NCBI GenBank assembly: GCA_004323695.1
Contig: SCRU01000069.1
Location: 1 to 64,000, forward strand
Direction: 5' to 3'
DNA length: 64,000 nucleotides
Source: Burkholderiaceae bacterium
GTDB lineage: Bacteria; Pseudomonadota; Gammaproteobacteria; Burkholderiales; Burkholderiaceae_C
Shown piece by piece: positions 50,318 to 58,773 of this stretch. Positions within the stretch are counted from its first letter, which is position 1. Each line of letters begins with the position of its first letter. Below the pieces are notes generated by a model, which was not told where the DNA came from, made no database searches, and worked only from the letters and a program-made list of their open reading frames with translations. The position numbers were made by a program, and so were the translations under genes.

Positions 50318-51868
50318 TCAGGGGCTTTGCAGAAACAGCCGGTACACCGGGTTGCCGGTTTCCTCGACCCAGGGATAGCCCAGCGTGTCCAGGAACCGGT
50401 CGAATGCCGGATGGTCGGCCGGCGGCACCTGCAGCCCGACCAGGATGTGGCCGTAGTCGGCGCCCTGGTTGCGATAGTGGAACAGGCTGATGTTCCAGCC
50501 CGGGCCGAGCAGGTTCAAAAACTTCATCAGCGCGCCGGGCCGCTCGGGAAATACGAAGCGCAGCAGGCGTTCGTCCTGCGCCAGCGCCGAGTGGCCGCCC
50601 ACCATGTGGCGGATGTGCTCCTTGGCGAGTTCGTCGTGCGTCAGGTCCAGAGTGTCGAAACCGTGTTTCTTGAAGTTCTCCGCAATCCGGGGCGATTCGC
50701 CCTTGCCGTGCGTGGTCAGGCCGACGAACACCTGCGCGCGCGTCGCGTCGCTGATGCGGTAGTTGAACTCGGTCACGTTGCGCGGGCCGCCCGGCAACTG
50801 GCCCACGGTTTCGCAAAATCGCCGGAAGCTGCCGCGCTCCTCGGGCACCGTCACGGCGAACAGCGCCTCGCGCTCCTCGCCCACCTCGGCGCGCTCGGCG
50901 ACGAAACGCAGGCGGTCGAAATTCATGTTGGCGCCACACAGTATGGCGGCGTAGGTCTCGCCCTTGGTTTTGCGCGTCGCCACGTACTGTTTGATCGCGG
51001 CCACCGCCATCGCGCCGGAAGGCTCGACAATGCTGCGCGTGTCCACGAACACATCCTTGATCGCGGCGCACACCGCGTCGGTATCGACAGTGACGAACTC
51101 GTCCACCAGTGCGCTGGCGATGCGGAAGGTTTCTTCTCCCACCAGTTTGACGGCCGTGCCGTCGGCGAACAGGCCCACGTCGGCCAGCGTGACGCGTTGT
51201 TTGGCGGCGACCGACTGCGCCATGGCGTTCGAGTCCCGCGTCTGCACGCCGATCACGCGCACCTCGGGGCGCACCGCCTTGATGTAGTTGGCCACGCCCG
51301 ACACGAGACCGCCGCCGCCAATGGCCACGAACACCGCGTCCAGCGGGCCCTGGTGCTGGCGCAGTATTTCCATTGCAATCGTGCCCTGGCCGGCAATCAC
51401 GTCCGGGTCGTCGAACGGGTGCACGAAGGTCAGGCCCTGTTCTTTTTCCAGCATGGCCGCGTGGGTGTAGGCGTCGGAATAGCTCTCGCCGTGCAGCACG
51501 ACCTCGCCACCCAGCGCCTTCACCGCCTCGACCTTGAGCTGCGGCGTGGTGGTCGGCATCACGATCACCGCGCGCGTGCCCAGCTTGTGCGCGGATAGCG
51601 CCACGCCCTGCGCGTGATTCCCGGCCGAGGCGCAGATCACGCCCTGCTGCAACTGCGCCGCGCTGAGCTGAGCCATCTTGTTGTAGGCGCCGCGCAGCTT
51701 GAAGCTGAACACGGGTTGCTGGTCCTCGCGCTTGAGCAGCACCTTGTTGTGCAGGCGCCGGCTCAGGGTGCGCGCGGGCTCCAGTGCCGACTCGATCGCC
51801 ACGTCATAGACGCGCGCCGTGAGGATTTTTTTCAGGTAGTCGCCGGGCTGCAGAGGCTTGTTCTTCAT
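50318..51868 (-). CDS. ilvA: Threonine ammonia-lyase, biosynthetic
   Basis: 516 residues. PLP enzyme that deaminates threonine to 2-oxobutyrate, the first step to isoleucine. VFSFKLRGAYNKMAQLSAAQ contains the Schiff-base Lys, GVICASAGNHAQGVALSAHK the substrate loop, and VAIGGGGLVSGVANYIKAV the phosphate-binding Gly loop. Two ACT-like regulatory repeats fill residues about 325-510 (EALFAVTVPEERGSFRRFCE and LLRFVFPERPGALMKFLNLL), so it is the isoleucine-inhibited form. The frame upstream stays open across the repeat and leader, but MKNKPLQPGDYLKKILTARV is the family start. Repeat copy F and a terminator lie just upstream. Confidence 0.96.
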   Translation of the reverse strand: MKNKPLQPGDYLKKILTARVYDVAIESALEPARTLSRRLHNKVLLKREDQQPVFSFKLRGAYNKMAQLSAAQLQQGVICASAGNHAQGVALSAHKLGTRAVIVMPTTTPQLKVEAVKALGGEVVLHGESYSDAYTHAAMLEKEQGLTFVHPFDDPDVIAGQGTIAMEILRQHQGPLDAVFVAIGGGGLVSGVANYIKAVRPEVRVIGVQTRDSNAMAQSVAAKQRVTLADVGLFADGTAVKLVGEETFRIASALVDEFVTVDTDAVCAAIKDVFVDTRSIVEPSGAMAVAAIKQYVATRKTKGETYAAILCGANMNFDRLRFVAERAEVGEEREALFAVTVPEERGSFRRFCETVGQLPGGPRNVTEFNYRISDATRAQVFVGLTTHGKGESPRIAENFKKHGFDTLDLTHDELAKEHIRHMVGGHSALAQDERLLRFVFPERPGALMKFLNLLGPGWNISLFHYRNQGADYGHILVGLQVPPADHPAFDRFLDTLGYPWVEETGNPVYRLFLQSP

Positions 51869-51894
51869 GGAGGCCCAATGATAAGCGGCCAACA

Positions 51895-51975
51895 AACGCC
51901 GCGAAGGGCCGCCCCGAGCAAGTTCGGCCTCCTCTTGGGGCAGCGCGGGACACGCAGTGGCAAGCGTGGGGGCAA
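51895..51975. repeat. GC-rich interspersed repeat, copy F (upstream of ilvA)
   Basis: GGGCCGCCCCGAGCAAGTTC, CTTGGGGCAGCG, ACACGCAGTGGCAAGCGTGG. It shares the outer ends of the family and the GCAGTGGCAAGCG variant of copy C. It occupies much of the ilvA leader and could form a hairpin in the mRNA. Confidence 0.85.
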
Positions 51976-51984
51976 GTGCTGGCG

Positions 51985-52019
51985 AAAAAAAAACGCCCCG
52001 AACCTTGCGATTCGGGGCG
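51985..52019 (-). terminator. Strong rho-independent terminator upstream of ilvA
   Basis: On the minus strand: CGCCCCGAA, loop TCGCAAGG, TTCGGGGCG, then nine T. It is a nine-pair stem followed at once by a U-tract. It ends a minus-strand transcript that begins somewhere upstream, about 115 bp before the ilvA start. Confidence 0.85.
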
Positions 52020-52095
52020 TAATCCATCTTTTCAGAGGATGGAGGAGACAACTCGTGCATCAAAATTTCGATGCGTTGGCTGTAGTGTAATCCGG
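51985..52095 (-). ncRNA. Candidate small RNA or terminated leader upstream of ilvA
   Basis: A minus-strand transcript ending at the strong terminator (51985-52019) has no recognisable gene. Before the terminator is a second hairpin with CCATC and GATGG arms and, just ahead of it, a pyrimidine-rich TGTCTCCTCC stretch able to pair with Shine-Dalgarno sequences. Length would be about 100 nt. It could be an independent trans-acting sRNA, or an attenuated ilvA leader. The 5' end and promoter were not located; a TACACT -10-like box lies near 52085-52090. Confidence 0.45.
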
Positions 52096-52099
52096 ATTG

Positions 52100-52128
52100 T
52101 TGCGTTGCATCACGCCAAGCGGTTACAA
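52100..52128 (+). promoter_or_regulatory. Candidate sigma-70 promoter of the OsmC gene
   Basis: TTGCGT (52100-52105), 17-bp spacer, TTACAA (52123-52128), about 62 bp upstream of ATG 52190. Spacing is ideal and each box has three to four consensus matches. Confidence 0.45.
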
Positions 52129-52189
52129 ACTGCGAATTAATTGGCAGTTGTGGCGAATTTATTCGTGTTTTGCAAAGGAGATGCCCGTG

Positions 52190-52639
52190 ATGGAATGCCT
52201 TGTGAGCTGGACCGGCGCGAGCGGCGCGCGCTCGGGAATGGGTTTTGTGGCGGAAACTGGCAGCGGTCACGTGCTGTCCATGGACGGCGCCCCGGACGCC
52301 GCCGCGCCCGCCCATGGCGGCCAGAACCTGGCCCCGCGCCCAATGGAAACCGTGCTGGCTGGCACCGGCGGCTGCACCGCTTACGACGTGGTGCTGATCC
52401 TCAAGCGCGGCCGCCACGAGGTGCGCGGCTGCACGGTCAAGCTCAGCGCCGAGCGTGCCGAGGCCGACCCCAAGGTGTTCACCCGCATCCACATGCATTT
52501 CACCGTCACCGGCAAGGCCATTCCGGCGGCCGCCGTGCAGCGCGCCATCGCGATGAGCCATGACAAATACTGCTCGGCCAGCGTGATGCTGGGCAAGACC
52601 GCCACCATCGACACCAGCTTCGAGGTGGTGGAGGGGTGA
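52190..52639 (+). CDS. OsmC family protein
   Basis: 149 residues from ATG 52190, ten bases after AAAGGAG; the ATG at 52181 is too close to that site. The OsmC fold is seen in PRPMETVLAGTGGCTAYDVV with the conserved Cys, KRGRHEVRGCTVKLSAERAE and AIAMSHDKYCSASVMLGKTA with the second Cys. The two Cys form the peroxidatic pair in Ohr/OsmC enzymes, although this YhfA-like branch has no proven peroxidase role. It is convergent with coq7. Confidence 0.9.
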   Translation: MECLVSWTGASGARSGMGFVAETGSGHVLSMDGAPDAAAPAHGGQNLAPRPMETVLAGTGGCTAYDVVLILKRGRHEVRGCTVKLSAERAEADPKVFTRIHMHFTVTGKAIPAAAVQRAIAMSHDKYCSASVMLGKTATIDTSFEVVEG

Positions 52640-52652
52640 CACGCGTTCGGCT

Positions 52653-52714
52653 TGTCATTCCCGCAACCATCCCCGCCAGCATTGTCAAACGGGGAATGAC
52701 AGCATCGGGGATGG
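52653..52714. terminator. Interleaved inverted repeats between OsmC and coq7 genes
   Basis: Arm pair 1 is TGTCATTCCC (52653-52662) with GGGAATGACA (52692-52701); arm pair 2 is CCATCCCCG (52667-52675) with CGGGGATGG (52706-52714). The order 1-2-1'-2' allows either hairpin, or an H-type pseudoknot, in either direction. There is no T-tract. Position between convergent genes suggests a bidirectional terminator. Confidence 0.5.
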
Positions 52715-52719
52715 CGGCG

Positions 52720-53337
52720 TCAGATGTAGTGCGCCGTCGTCGTCATGACCCGGGCGGCGGCCTTCATCAAGGCTTTGACCGGCGCCGGAAATTCCAGTGC
52801 CCCCGCGCGTTGCGCCTGTGCGGCGTGGTGCGCTTCGTCGTCCCGCATCTGGACCACGACGGCCCGCGACGCATGATCGCCCGCGGGCAGCCGCTCCAGG
52901 TGACTTTGCAGATGCGCCTCGACCTGGCGTTCCGTCTCCAGCACGAAGCCCAGGCTCACGCGGTCGCCGAGCCGCCCGGCCACCAACCCCATGGCAAACG
53001 CGCCGGCGTACCACAGCGGGTTCAACAGCGAAGGCCGCGCGCCCAGTTCGGCGAGCCGGCCCCGGGTCCAGGCCAGATGATCGGTTTCCTCGCGCGCCGC
53101 CGCCTCGAAATGCTGGCGCAGGCCGGCGTCCCGCGTGGCCAGCGCTTGCGAGGCATACAGCGCCTGGGCGCAGACTTCGCCCACGTGATTCACGCGCATC
53201 AGCGCCCCGGATTGCCGCTTTTGCGCAGCGTCGAGCTGTGTTTCATCCAGCGGGAGCACCGGGCATGGCCGGCTGGCGCGCGGCGCGGCAAACAAGGTGC
53301 GCAGGGCGGTATCTGCGGCCGTGAGTAGTGGGTCCAT
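52720..53337 (-). CDS. coq7: 3-demethoxyubiquinol 3-hydroxylase (Coq7)
   Basis: 205 residues. A di-iron monooxygenase of ubiquinone synthesis that hydroxylates the demethoxy intermediate. The ferritin-like ligands are in [20 protein letters not shown] (E and ExxH type), [20 protein letters not shown] (EExxH) and [20 protein letters not shown] (second ExxH-type helix, here DDEAHH). [20 protein letters not shown] is the membrane-binding helix. Start at ATG 53337 ([12 protein letters not shown]). It presumably serves the respiratory chain; no other ubi gene is near. Confidence 0.94.
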   Translation of the reverse strand: MDPLLTAADTALRTLFAAPRASRPCPVLPLDETQLDAAQKRQSGALMRVNHVGEVCAQALYASQALATRDAGLRQHFEAAAREETDHLAWTRGRLAELGARPSLLNPLWYAGAFAMGLVAGRLGDRVSLGFVLETERQVEAHLQSHLERLPAGDHASRAVVVQMRDDEAHHAAQAQRAGALEFPAPVKALMKAAARVMTTTAHYI

Positions 53338-53638
53338 ACGGTGTTTTTCGGATGCTTCAGGAATGCATTTTGAGCGCGGCGCGAACACGTGCCGCATCTG
53401 TGTCAAAGTGTACGGTTCGGAGGTCGGTTGTGGGCGGTGTTGCATGGTTCCCACGGTGGTTTTGTGGGTTGTGGCGTGTCTGCAACGAAAAGACCCATCG
53501 GGGCCAACTTTTTGGGGAATTCCTTTGCCCATCATCGCCGGGTCTGGTGCAATAGACCCAACTTCCCAAAAGGAGGTTGGCCCGGGGAACCGAACCTCTA
53601 TCGCCGGTGCCCTCTGTTTAACCTTGGAGAAACTCGAA
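53338..53638. other. 301-bp leader and promoter region of the porin gene
   Basis: Between divergent coq7 and the porin gene. The right half carries the large stem-loop 53504-53580 and the ribosome-binding site. The left half has no gene I can support; a promoter for each gene must lie here but no pair of boxes stood out. Confidence 0.6.
53504..53580 (+). promoter_or_regulatory. Structured 5' leader of the porin mRNA
   Basis: Outer arms CCAACTTTTTGGGGAA (53504-53519) and TTCCCAAAAGGAGGTTGG (53563-53580) pair with a small bulge. An inner perfect hairpin GGGTCT-GGTGCAAT-AGACCC lies at 53540-53559. It ends 58 bases before the ATG. It could stabilise the message or be a site for RNA regulation, as is common in porin leaders; the structure is seen, the role is inferred. 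Confidence 0.55.
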
Positions 53639-54751
53639 ATGAAAAAATCCCTAGTAGCTCTGGCTGCCATCGCCTTTGTGGGTGCGGCCTCTGCTCAATC
53701 TGCTCCCGCGTCGTCCGTGACCCTCTGGGGTGTTGTTGACCTCGGCGTCAGCCACTACACGATGCCTGCCACCACCGCTGGTGGCGCTGGCCAAAGCGTG
53801 ACCAAGATGACCTCCAGCGGTTTGTCGTCCGACCAGCTCGGCTTCCGTGGCACGGAAGACCTGGGTGGCGGCATGTCGGCCAACTTCTGGTTGGAAGGCC
53901 TGATCACCCCGCAAGACGGCAACTCCGGCGGTCTGAAGTTCACCCGTCGCAGCACTTTGAGCCTGGCCGGTAACTTCGGCGAATTGCGTCTGGGTCGTGA
54001 CTACAGCCCGACGTTCTGGAACTACATCGTGTTCGATCCGTTCGGCACCATTGGCGCTGGCGCTGGCCCCAACATCACCTTGGCGGAGTTGTCGAGCGGT
54101 ACCATGGGTACCGGCAACTTGGTGCGCGCCGCCAACGGCGTGTCCTACTTGTGGGGCTTCGCGCCGAACGGCCAGTCCGCTGTCGGCAGCGGCGTGTACT
54201 TCCAGGGCACCTACGCGCTGGGTGGCAAGGTCAGCCCCACGACTCCGCCGGCCGGCTCCAGCGATGGCAACTACCTCGGTGGTCGGATTGGCTACGCGAA
54301 TGGCCCGGTGAACGTGGCGCTGTCGCTTGCGCAGGAAAAGAACCAGGCGGTGGGTGACTACACGTACGACAACATCGGTGGTTCCTACAACTTCGGCCCG
54401 GCCTCGGTCAGCCTGCTGTACGCAGAAGACAAGAACGGTTCCGCTGGCGGCAACATGAAGTACAAGACCTGGGAACTGGGCGCGACCATCAATGCCGGCC
54501 CTGGCTACATCCCGGTGTCCTTCTCTGATGGCAAGCTGAACGACGCGATCGGCAGCCATGCCCAGCAGTTCGCCGTGGGTTATGTGTACAACCTGAGCAA
54601 GCGCACCGCGCTGTATGCCACGTACTCGCACATCAACAACAAGACCGGCGCGCTGGCGAGCTTCTACGGTGGCAACGGTTCCAGTAGCGGTTTGACTGCC
54701 GCGAACGGCAGCGGCAACGGCTACGACATTGGCGTGAAGACCAGCTTCTAA
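53639..54751 (+). CDS. Gram-negative general porin
   Basis: 370 residues. Signal peptide [20 protein letters not shown], cleaved after Ala. The mature protein starts [16 protein letters not shown] and continues with [20 protein letters not shown] and [20 protein letters not shown], the start of a 16-strand trimeric beta-barrel of the burkholderial porin family. It ends [10 protein letters not shown] with the C-terminal Phe needed for outer-membrane assembly. GGAGA precedes ATG 53639. Codon choice is plainer and lower in GC than neighbours, as usual in highly expressed genes. A good terminator follows. Confidence 0.96.
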   Translation: MKKSLVALAAIAFVGAASAQSAPASSVTLWGVVDLGVSHYTMPATTAGGAGQSVTKMTSSGLSSDQLGFRGTEDLGGGMSANFWLEGLITPQDGNSGGLKFTRRSTLSLAGNFGELRLGRDYSPTFWNYIVFDPFGTIGAGAGPNITLAELSSGTMGTGNLVRAANGVSYLWGFAPNGQSAVGSGVYFQGTYALGGKVSPTTPPAGSSDGNYLGGRIGYANGPVNVALSLAQEKNQAVGDYTYDNIGGSYNFGPASVSLLYAEDKNGSAGGNMKYKTWELGATINAGPGYIPVSFSDGKLNDAIGSHAQQFAVGYVYNLSKRTALYATYSHINNKTGALASFYGGNGSSSGLTAANGSGNGYDIGVKTSF

Positions 54752-54790
54752 TTCGACGCTGGCGGCTCGCCAGCTTTGAGGTAGAAACAG

Positions 54791-54824
54791 AAACCCTGTC
54801 GCGGCAACGCGGCAGGGTTTTTTT
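54791..54824 (+). terminator. Rho-independent terminator of the porin gene
   Basis: AAACCCTGTCGCG, GCAA tetraloop, CGCGGCAGGGTTT and further T: a 13-pair stem with one G-T wobble, 40 bp after the porin stop. Confidence 0.92.
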
Positions 54825-54926
54825 ATGCCCGCCGCCTTGCGCGCCGCCCATCCGTCGCCTCAAGGAAACCCCTGTATCGGCGCACCATGTGCTCTGCTAG
54901 CATGCATCGATATCTGTTCGCCCCTG

Positions 54927-55907
54927 ATGCTTGCTTTCATTTTGCGCCGCCTGATTCAAGCCGTGATCGTGATGGTCGTGGTGGCCCTGATCGCCTTCAT
55001 GCTGTTCCAGTATGTGGGCGACCCGGTTCAGCTCATGCTGGGGCAGGATGCGACGCCGGCGCAGCGCATGCAACTGCGCATTGACCTGGGGCTGGACCGC
55101 TCCTTCATCGTGCAGTTCTGGCACTTTCTGGTGAATGCGGTGCAGGGCAATTTCGGCCTGAGCCTGCGCCTGGGGCAGAAGGTGTCGCGCCTGATCGGCG
55201 AGCGCTTTCCGGCCACGCTGGAGCTCTCCGTGGTGTCGGCGCTGCTGGCGCTGCTGGTGGGCGTGCCCATGGGGGTGTACGCCGCCCTGCGCCGCGGCAG
55301 TTTCACGAGCCAGCTGTTCATGACGTTTTCGCTGCTCGGTGTGTCGCTGCCGACCTTCCTGATCGGCATTCTTCTGATTCTTTTTTTCTCGGTCGAACTC
55401 GGGTGGTTTCCCAGTTTCGGACGCGGTGACGTGACCCAGTTCGGCTGGTGGAGCAGCGGCCTGTTCAATCGGGACGGCTGGATGCATCTGGTGCTGCCGG
55501 CCATCACGCTGGCGGTGTTCCAGCTCACCCTGATCATGCGGCTGGTGCGCGCGGAAATGCTCGAGGTGCTGCGCACCGACTACATCCGCTTCGCGCGCGC
55601 GCGCGGCCTGTCGGACCGGGCCATTCACTTCGGCCATGCGCTGAAGAACACGCTGGTGCCGGTGATCACCATCACGGGGTTGCAGTTGGGCGGGCTGATC
55701 GCCTTTTCCATCATCACCGAGACCGTGTTCCAGTGGCCCGGCATGGGACTGCTGTTCATCCAGGCCATCACGTTCGCGGACATCCCGGTGATGGCCGCCT
55801 ACCTGTGCCTGATCGCCTTGATTTTCGTGATCATCAACCTGGTGGTCGATCTGTTGTACTTCGCGGTGGATCCCAGGCTGCGCATCGGCAACGGCGGAGG
55901 ACATTGA
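54927..55907 (+). CDS. Peptide ABC transporter permease, DppB-like
   Basis: 326 residues from MLAFILRRLIQAVIVMVVVA, the standard DppB/OppB start. Six helices; GDPVQLMLGQDATPAQRMQL, LGLSLR-type loop (QGNFGLSLRLGQKVSRLIGE) and the EAA coupling motif in DYIRFARARGLSDRAIHFGH. TETVFQWPGMGLLFIQAITF is the C-terminal signature. First gene of a six-gene peptide-uptake operon; its TGA overlaps the next ATG as TGATG. Confidence 0.94.
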   Translation: MLAFILRRLIQAVIVMVVVALIAFMLFQYVGDPVQLMLGQDATPAQRMQLRIDLGLDRSFIVQFWHFLVNAVQGNFGLSLRLGQKVSRLIGERFPATLELSVVSALLALLVGVPMGVYAALRRGSFTSQLFMTFSLLGVSLPTFLIGILLILFFSVELGWFPSFGRGDVTQFGWWSSGLFNRDGWMHLVLPAITLAVFQLTLIMRLVRAEMLEVLRTDYIRFARARGLSDRAIHFGHALKNTLVPVITITGLQLGGLIAFSIITETVFQWPGMGLLFIQAITFADIPVMAAYLCLIALIFVIINLVVDLLYFAVDPRLRIGNGGGH

Positions 55908-57139
55908 TGCTGGCACCCCGTTTGAAGGCGAATGGCCGCGCGTTTGCGCATATCGCCGAATTCCATCCCGAACTCACCGCGTTCCGTCGCGACCTGCACG
56001 CGCACCCCGAGCTGGGTTTCGAGGAGGTCTACACCGTGGGCCGCATCCAGGAAGCCCTGCGCGTGTGCGGCGTGGACGAGGTTCACACCGGCATTGGCAA
56101 GACCGGGCTGGTCGGGCTGATTCGCGGCAAGCGCCATGGCAGCGGCAAGATGATCGGCCTGCGCGCCGACATGGACGCGCTGCCCATGACCGAGCACAAC
56201 GACTTTGGCTGGAAGTCGGCCAGGAGCGGCCTGATGCACGGTTGCGGCCACGACGGCCACACCACCATGCTGGTCGGCGCGGCGCGCTACCTGTGCGAGA
56301 CGCGCAACTTCGACGGCACGGCCGCGCTGATCTTCCAGCCGGGCGAAGAGGGCTTTGCCGGTGCGCGCGTGATGATCGAGGACGGCCTGTTCGAGCGCTT
56401 CCCGGTGCAGGCCGTGTACGGCATGCACAACTGGCCTTCCATGAAACCCGGCATGGTGGGCGTGAACCCGGGGCCGATGATGGCGGCGGCGGACCGCATC
56501 ACGATCGAGATCACGGGCCGCGGCGGACACGGCGCGCACCCGTACATGACGATTGACCCGGTACTGGTGGCGGCGCACATCATCACCGCCGTGCAAAGCA
56601 TAGTTGCGCGCAATGTCAGGGCGATCGATAGCGCGGTGATCAGCCTGTGCGCCATGCAGGCCGGCGACATGGGCGCGTTCAGCGTGATTCCCGGCAAGGC
56701 CACGCTGGTGGGCACCGTGCGCACCTTCAACTCGGAAGTGCAGGCGATGGTCGAGCAGCGCCTGCACGACCTATGCAGCGCAGTGGCGCTGGGCTTTGGC
56801 GCCTCCGCCAGTGTGAAGTACGAGCGCATGTACCCCGCCACCATCAACTCGGCCGACGAGGCCGAGTTCGCGGCCGATGTCGCCGCGACGCTGGTCGGCG
56901 ACGACCATGTCGTGCGCGACCTGGAGCCGAGCATGGGCGCGGAAGACTTCTCGTTCATGCTGCAGGTCAAGCCCGGTGCCTACCTGCGCGTCGGGCAGGG
57001 CGCCGAGAACGGTGTGGGCAGCTGCTTTTTGCACAACAGCCGCTATGACTTCAACGACGACATTCTTGCGCTGGGTTCGGCGCTGCATGCCAGTCTGGTG
57101 GAGCAGTCCATGCCGGTGCGGCCCGCGGCCGCGCCCTGA
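55907..57139 (+). CDS. M20-family amidohydrolase/aminoacylase
   Basis: 410 residues. FRRDLHAHPELGFEEVYTVG, GLRADMDALPMTEHNDFGWK, and metal-site blocks LMHGCGHDGHTTMLVGAARY and IFQPGEEGFAGARVMIEDGL are typical of the hippuricase/aminoacylase branch; GRGGHGAHPYMTIDPV is the dimerisation-domain motif with its His, and EPSMGAEDFSFMLQVKPGAY carries the last metal ligand. It cleaves N-acyl amino acids or dipeptide-like amides. Encoded between permease and binding protein, it probably processes the imported compound, which suggests N-acyl amino acids or modified dipeptides as cargo. Confidence 0.93.
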   Translation: MLAPRLKANGRAFAHIAEFHPELTAFRRDLHAHPELGFEEVYTVGRIQEALRVCGVDEVHTGIGKTGLVGLIRGKRHGSGKMIGLRADMDALPMTEHNDFGWKSARSGLMHGCGHDGHTTMLVGAARYLCETRNFDGTAALIFQPGEEGFAGARVMIEDGLFERFPVQAVYGMHNWPSMKPGMVGVNPGPMMAAADRITIEITGRGGHGAHPYMTIDPVLVAAHIITAVQSIVARNVRAIDSAVISLCAMQAGDMGAFSVIPGKATLVGTVRTFNSEVQAMVEQRLHDLCSAVALGFGASASVKYERMYPATINSADEAEFAADVAATLVGDDHVVRDLEPSMGAEDFSFMLQVKPGAYLRVGQGAENGVGSCFLHNSRYDFNDDILALGSALHASLVEQSMPVRPAAAP

Positions 57140-57176
57140 CCCGAATGCCTTTCTTTCTTGTCCCTAGGAGTACTTC

Positions 57177-58766
57177 GTGAAATTCAAACAAAATATGCTC
57201 GTTGCCGGCACTGCGTGTGCATTGGCTGCTATGAGTTTTGTGGCATCCGCGCAGACGCTGCGGGTCGCGGACCAGGGTGACGCGCTGTCCATGGACCCGC
57301 ACTCGCTGAACGAGACGCTGCAGCTTTCGGTGGATGGCAACATGTACGAAGGCCTGACCGGGCGCAACAAGGACCTGAGCCTGGCGCCGGCGCTGGCCAC
57401 CAGCTGGAAGCAGGTCTCGCCCACGGTGTGGCGTTTCGATTTGCGCCACGGCGTGCAGTTCCACGACGGCACGCCGTTCACGGCCGACGACGTGCTGTTC
57501 AGCTTCCAGCGCGCCCAGGCGGACGGCTCCGACATGAAGAGCTACACCTCCGACTTCAAGGACGTGCGCAAGATCGACGACTACACGGTCGAGATCGAGA
57601 CGAAGGCGCCGAATCCGATCCTGCCGTCCATCATTTCGACCGTGTACATGATGAGCAAGAAGTGGTGCGAGGCGAACAACGCGGTGAAGCCGGTGGACAA
57701 GCGCAAGGGCATTGAAAACACCGCTTCGTTCAAGGAGAACGGCACCGGACCATACCGCCTGACCGAGCGCCAGCCGGGCGTGCGCACGGTGATGGTGCGC
57801 AACGACCATTACTGGGGCAAGATCGAGGGGAATGCGCAGAAGGTGGTGTTCACCCCGATCGGCAACGCCGCGACCCGCGTGGCGGCCCTGCTGTCGGGCC
57901 AGGTGGACGTGATGGAGCCGGTGCCGGTGCAGGACATTGCGCGGGTGAATGCCAGCAGCGATTACAAGGTGCTGACCGGCCCCGAGCTGCGCACGATCTT
58001 CCTGGGGATGGATCAAAGCCGCGACCAGTTGCTGTACTCGAACGTGAAGGGCAAGAACCCGTTCAAGGACATCCGGGTACGCAAGGCGTTCTATGAGGCG
58101 ATCGACATCAACGGCATCAAGTCCACCGTGATGCACGGCCTGTCGCGCCCGACCGCGCTGATGGTCGGCCCCGGCATCAACGGCTGGACCGCCGAGCAGG
58201 ACAAGCGCCTGCCCTACGATGTGGAAGCCGCAAAGAAGCTGATGGCCGAGGCCGGCTATCCGAACGGCTTCGAAGTGACGATGAACTGCCCGAACGACCG
58301 TTATGTGAACGACAGCCAGATCTGCCAGGCGGTGGCCGCGAACCTGGCACGCATCAACGTCAAGATCGACCTGCAGGCCGACCCCAAGGCGATCTACTTT
58401 CCCAAGGTACTGCGTCGCGACACCAGCTTTTACATGCTGGGCTGGACGCCCTCGACCTACGACGCGGACAATGCGCTGAATGCGCTGATGGTGTGCCCGG
58501 ATCCCAAGTCAGGAGGGGCTGGCCAGTTCAACCTGGGCTCCTATTGCAACCCCAAGCTTGACGCGCTCGAGCACCAGATCCAGTCGGAAACCGACCAGAC
58601 CAAGCGCCAGGCACTGATCCACCAGGCGTTCGCGATCTTTGCCGACGACATCGGCTCGCTGCCGCTGCACCAGCAGTATCTGGCCTGGGGCGTGAGCAAG
58701 AAGGTGTCGCTGGTGCAGCGCGCCGACGACATCATGGACTTCAAGTGGATCACCATCAAGCAGTGA
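57177..58766 (+). CDS. Peptide ABC transporter substrate-binding protein (family 5)
   Basis: 529 residues from a GTG start at 57177 with TAGGAG seven bases upstream. Signal peptide MKFKQNMLVAGTACALAAMS...ASA, then LRVADQGDALSMDPHSLNET, TVWRFDLRHGVQFHDGTPFT (the SBP_bac_5 hallmark), DVLFSFQRAQADGSDMKSYT and NGTGPYRLTERQPGV-type region. It is a periplasmic, cluster C DppA/OppA-like receptor. A 12-bp perfect stem-loop follows, likely protecting its mRNA. It lies 37 bp after the M20 gene. Confidence 0.94.
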   Translation: MKFKQNMLVAGTACALAAMSFVASAQTLRVADQGDALSMDPHSLNETLQLSVDGNMYEGLTGRNKDLSLAPALATSWKQVSPTVWRFDLRHGVQFHDGTPFTADDVLFSFQRAQADGSDMKSYTSDFKDVRKIDDYTVEIETKAPNPILPSIISTVYMMSKKWCEANNAVKPVDKRKGIENTASFKENGTGPYRLTERQPGVRTVMVRNDHYWGKIEGNAQKVVFTPIGNAATRVAALLSGQVDVMEPVPVQDIARVNASSDYKVLTGPELRTIFLGMDQSRDQLLYSNVKGKNPFKDIRVRKAFYEAIDINGIKSTVMHGLSRPTALMVGPGINGWTAEQDKRLPYDVEAAKKLMAEAGYPNGFEVTMNCPNDRYVNDSQICQAVAANLARINVKIDLQADPKAIYFPKVLRRDTSFYMLGWTPSTYDADNALNALMVCPDPKSGGAGQFNLGSYCNPKLDALEHQIQSETDQTKRQALIHQAFAIFADDIGSLPLHQQYLAWGVSKKVSLVQRADDIMDFKWITIKQ

Positions 58767-58773
58767 ACCCCTT

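Larger units (their letters stand above)
51869..52189. other. 321-bp gap between ilvA and the OsmC gene
   Basis: No protein gene is convincing here. From left to right it holds the ilvA leader, repeat copy F, a strong minus-strand terminator with the transcript it ends, and the plus-strand OsmC promoter. Short frames exist (MQRNNPDYTTANASKF and MHELSPPSSEKMDYAPNRKV on the minus strand) without ribosome-binding sites or runs of Ile/Thr/Leu/Val codons typical of attenuators. Confidence 0.7.

Noticed and set aside
38391-51975. CRISPR-like array formed by the GC-rich repeats
   Set aside because: The copies are kilobases apart, vary in length and orientation, and have no spacer pattern or cas genes.
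52020-52130. Leader peptide controlling ilvA by attenuation
   Set aside because: The short minus-strand frames here lack runs of Ile, Leu, Val or Thr codons and lack ribosome-binding sites. A non-coding RNA is the better explanation.
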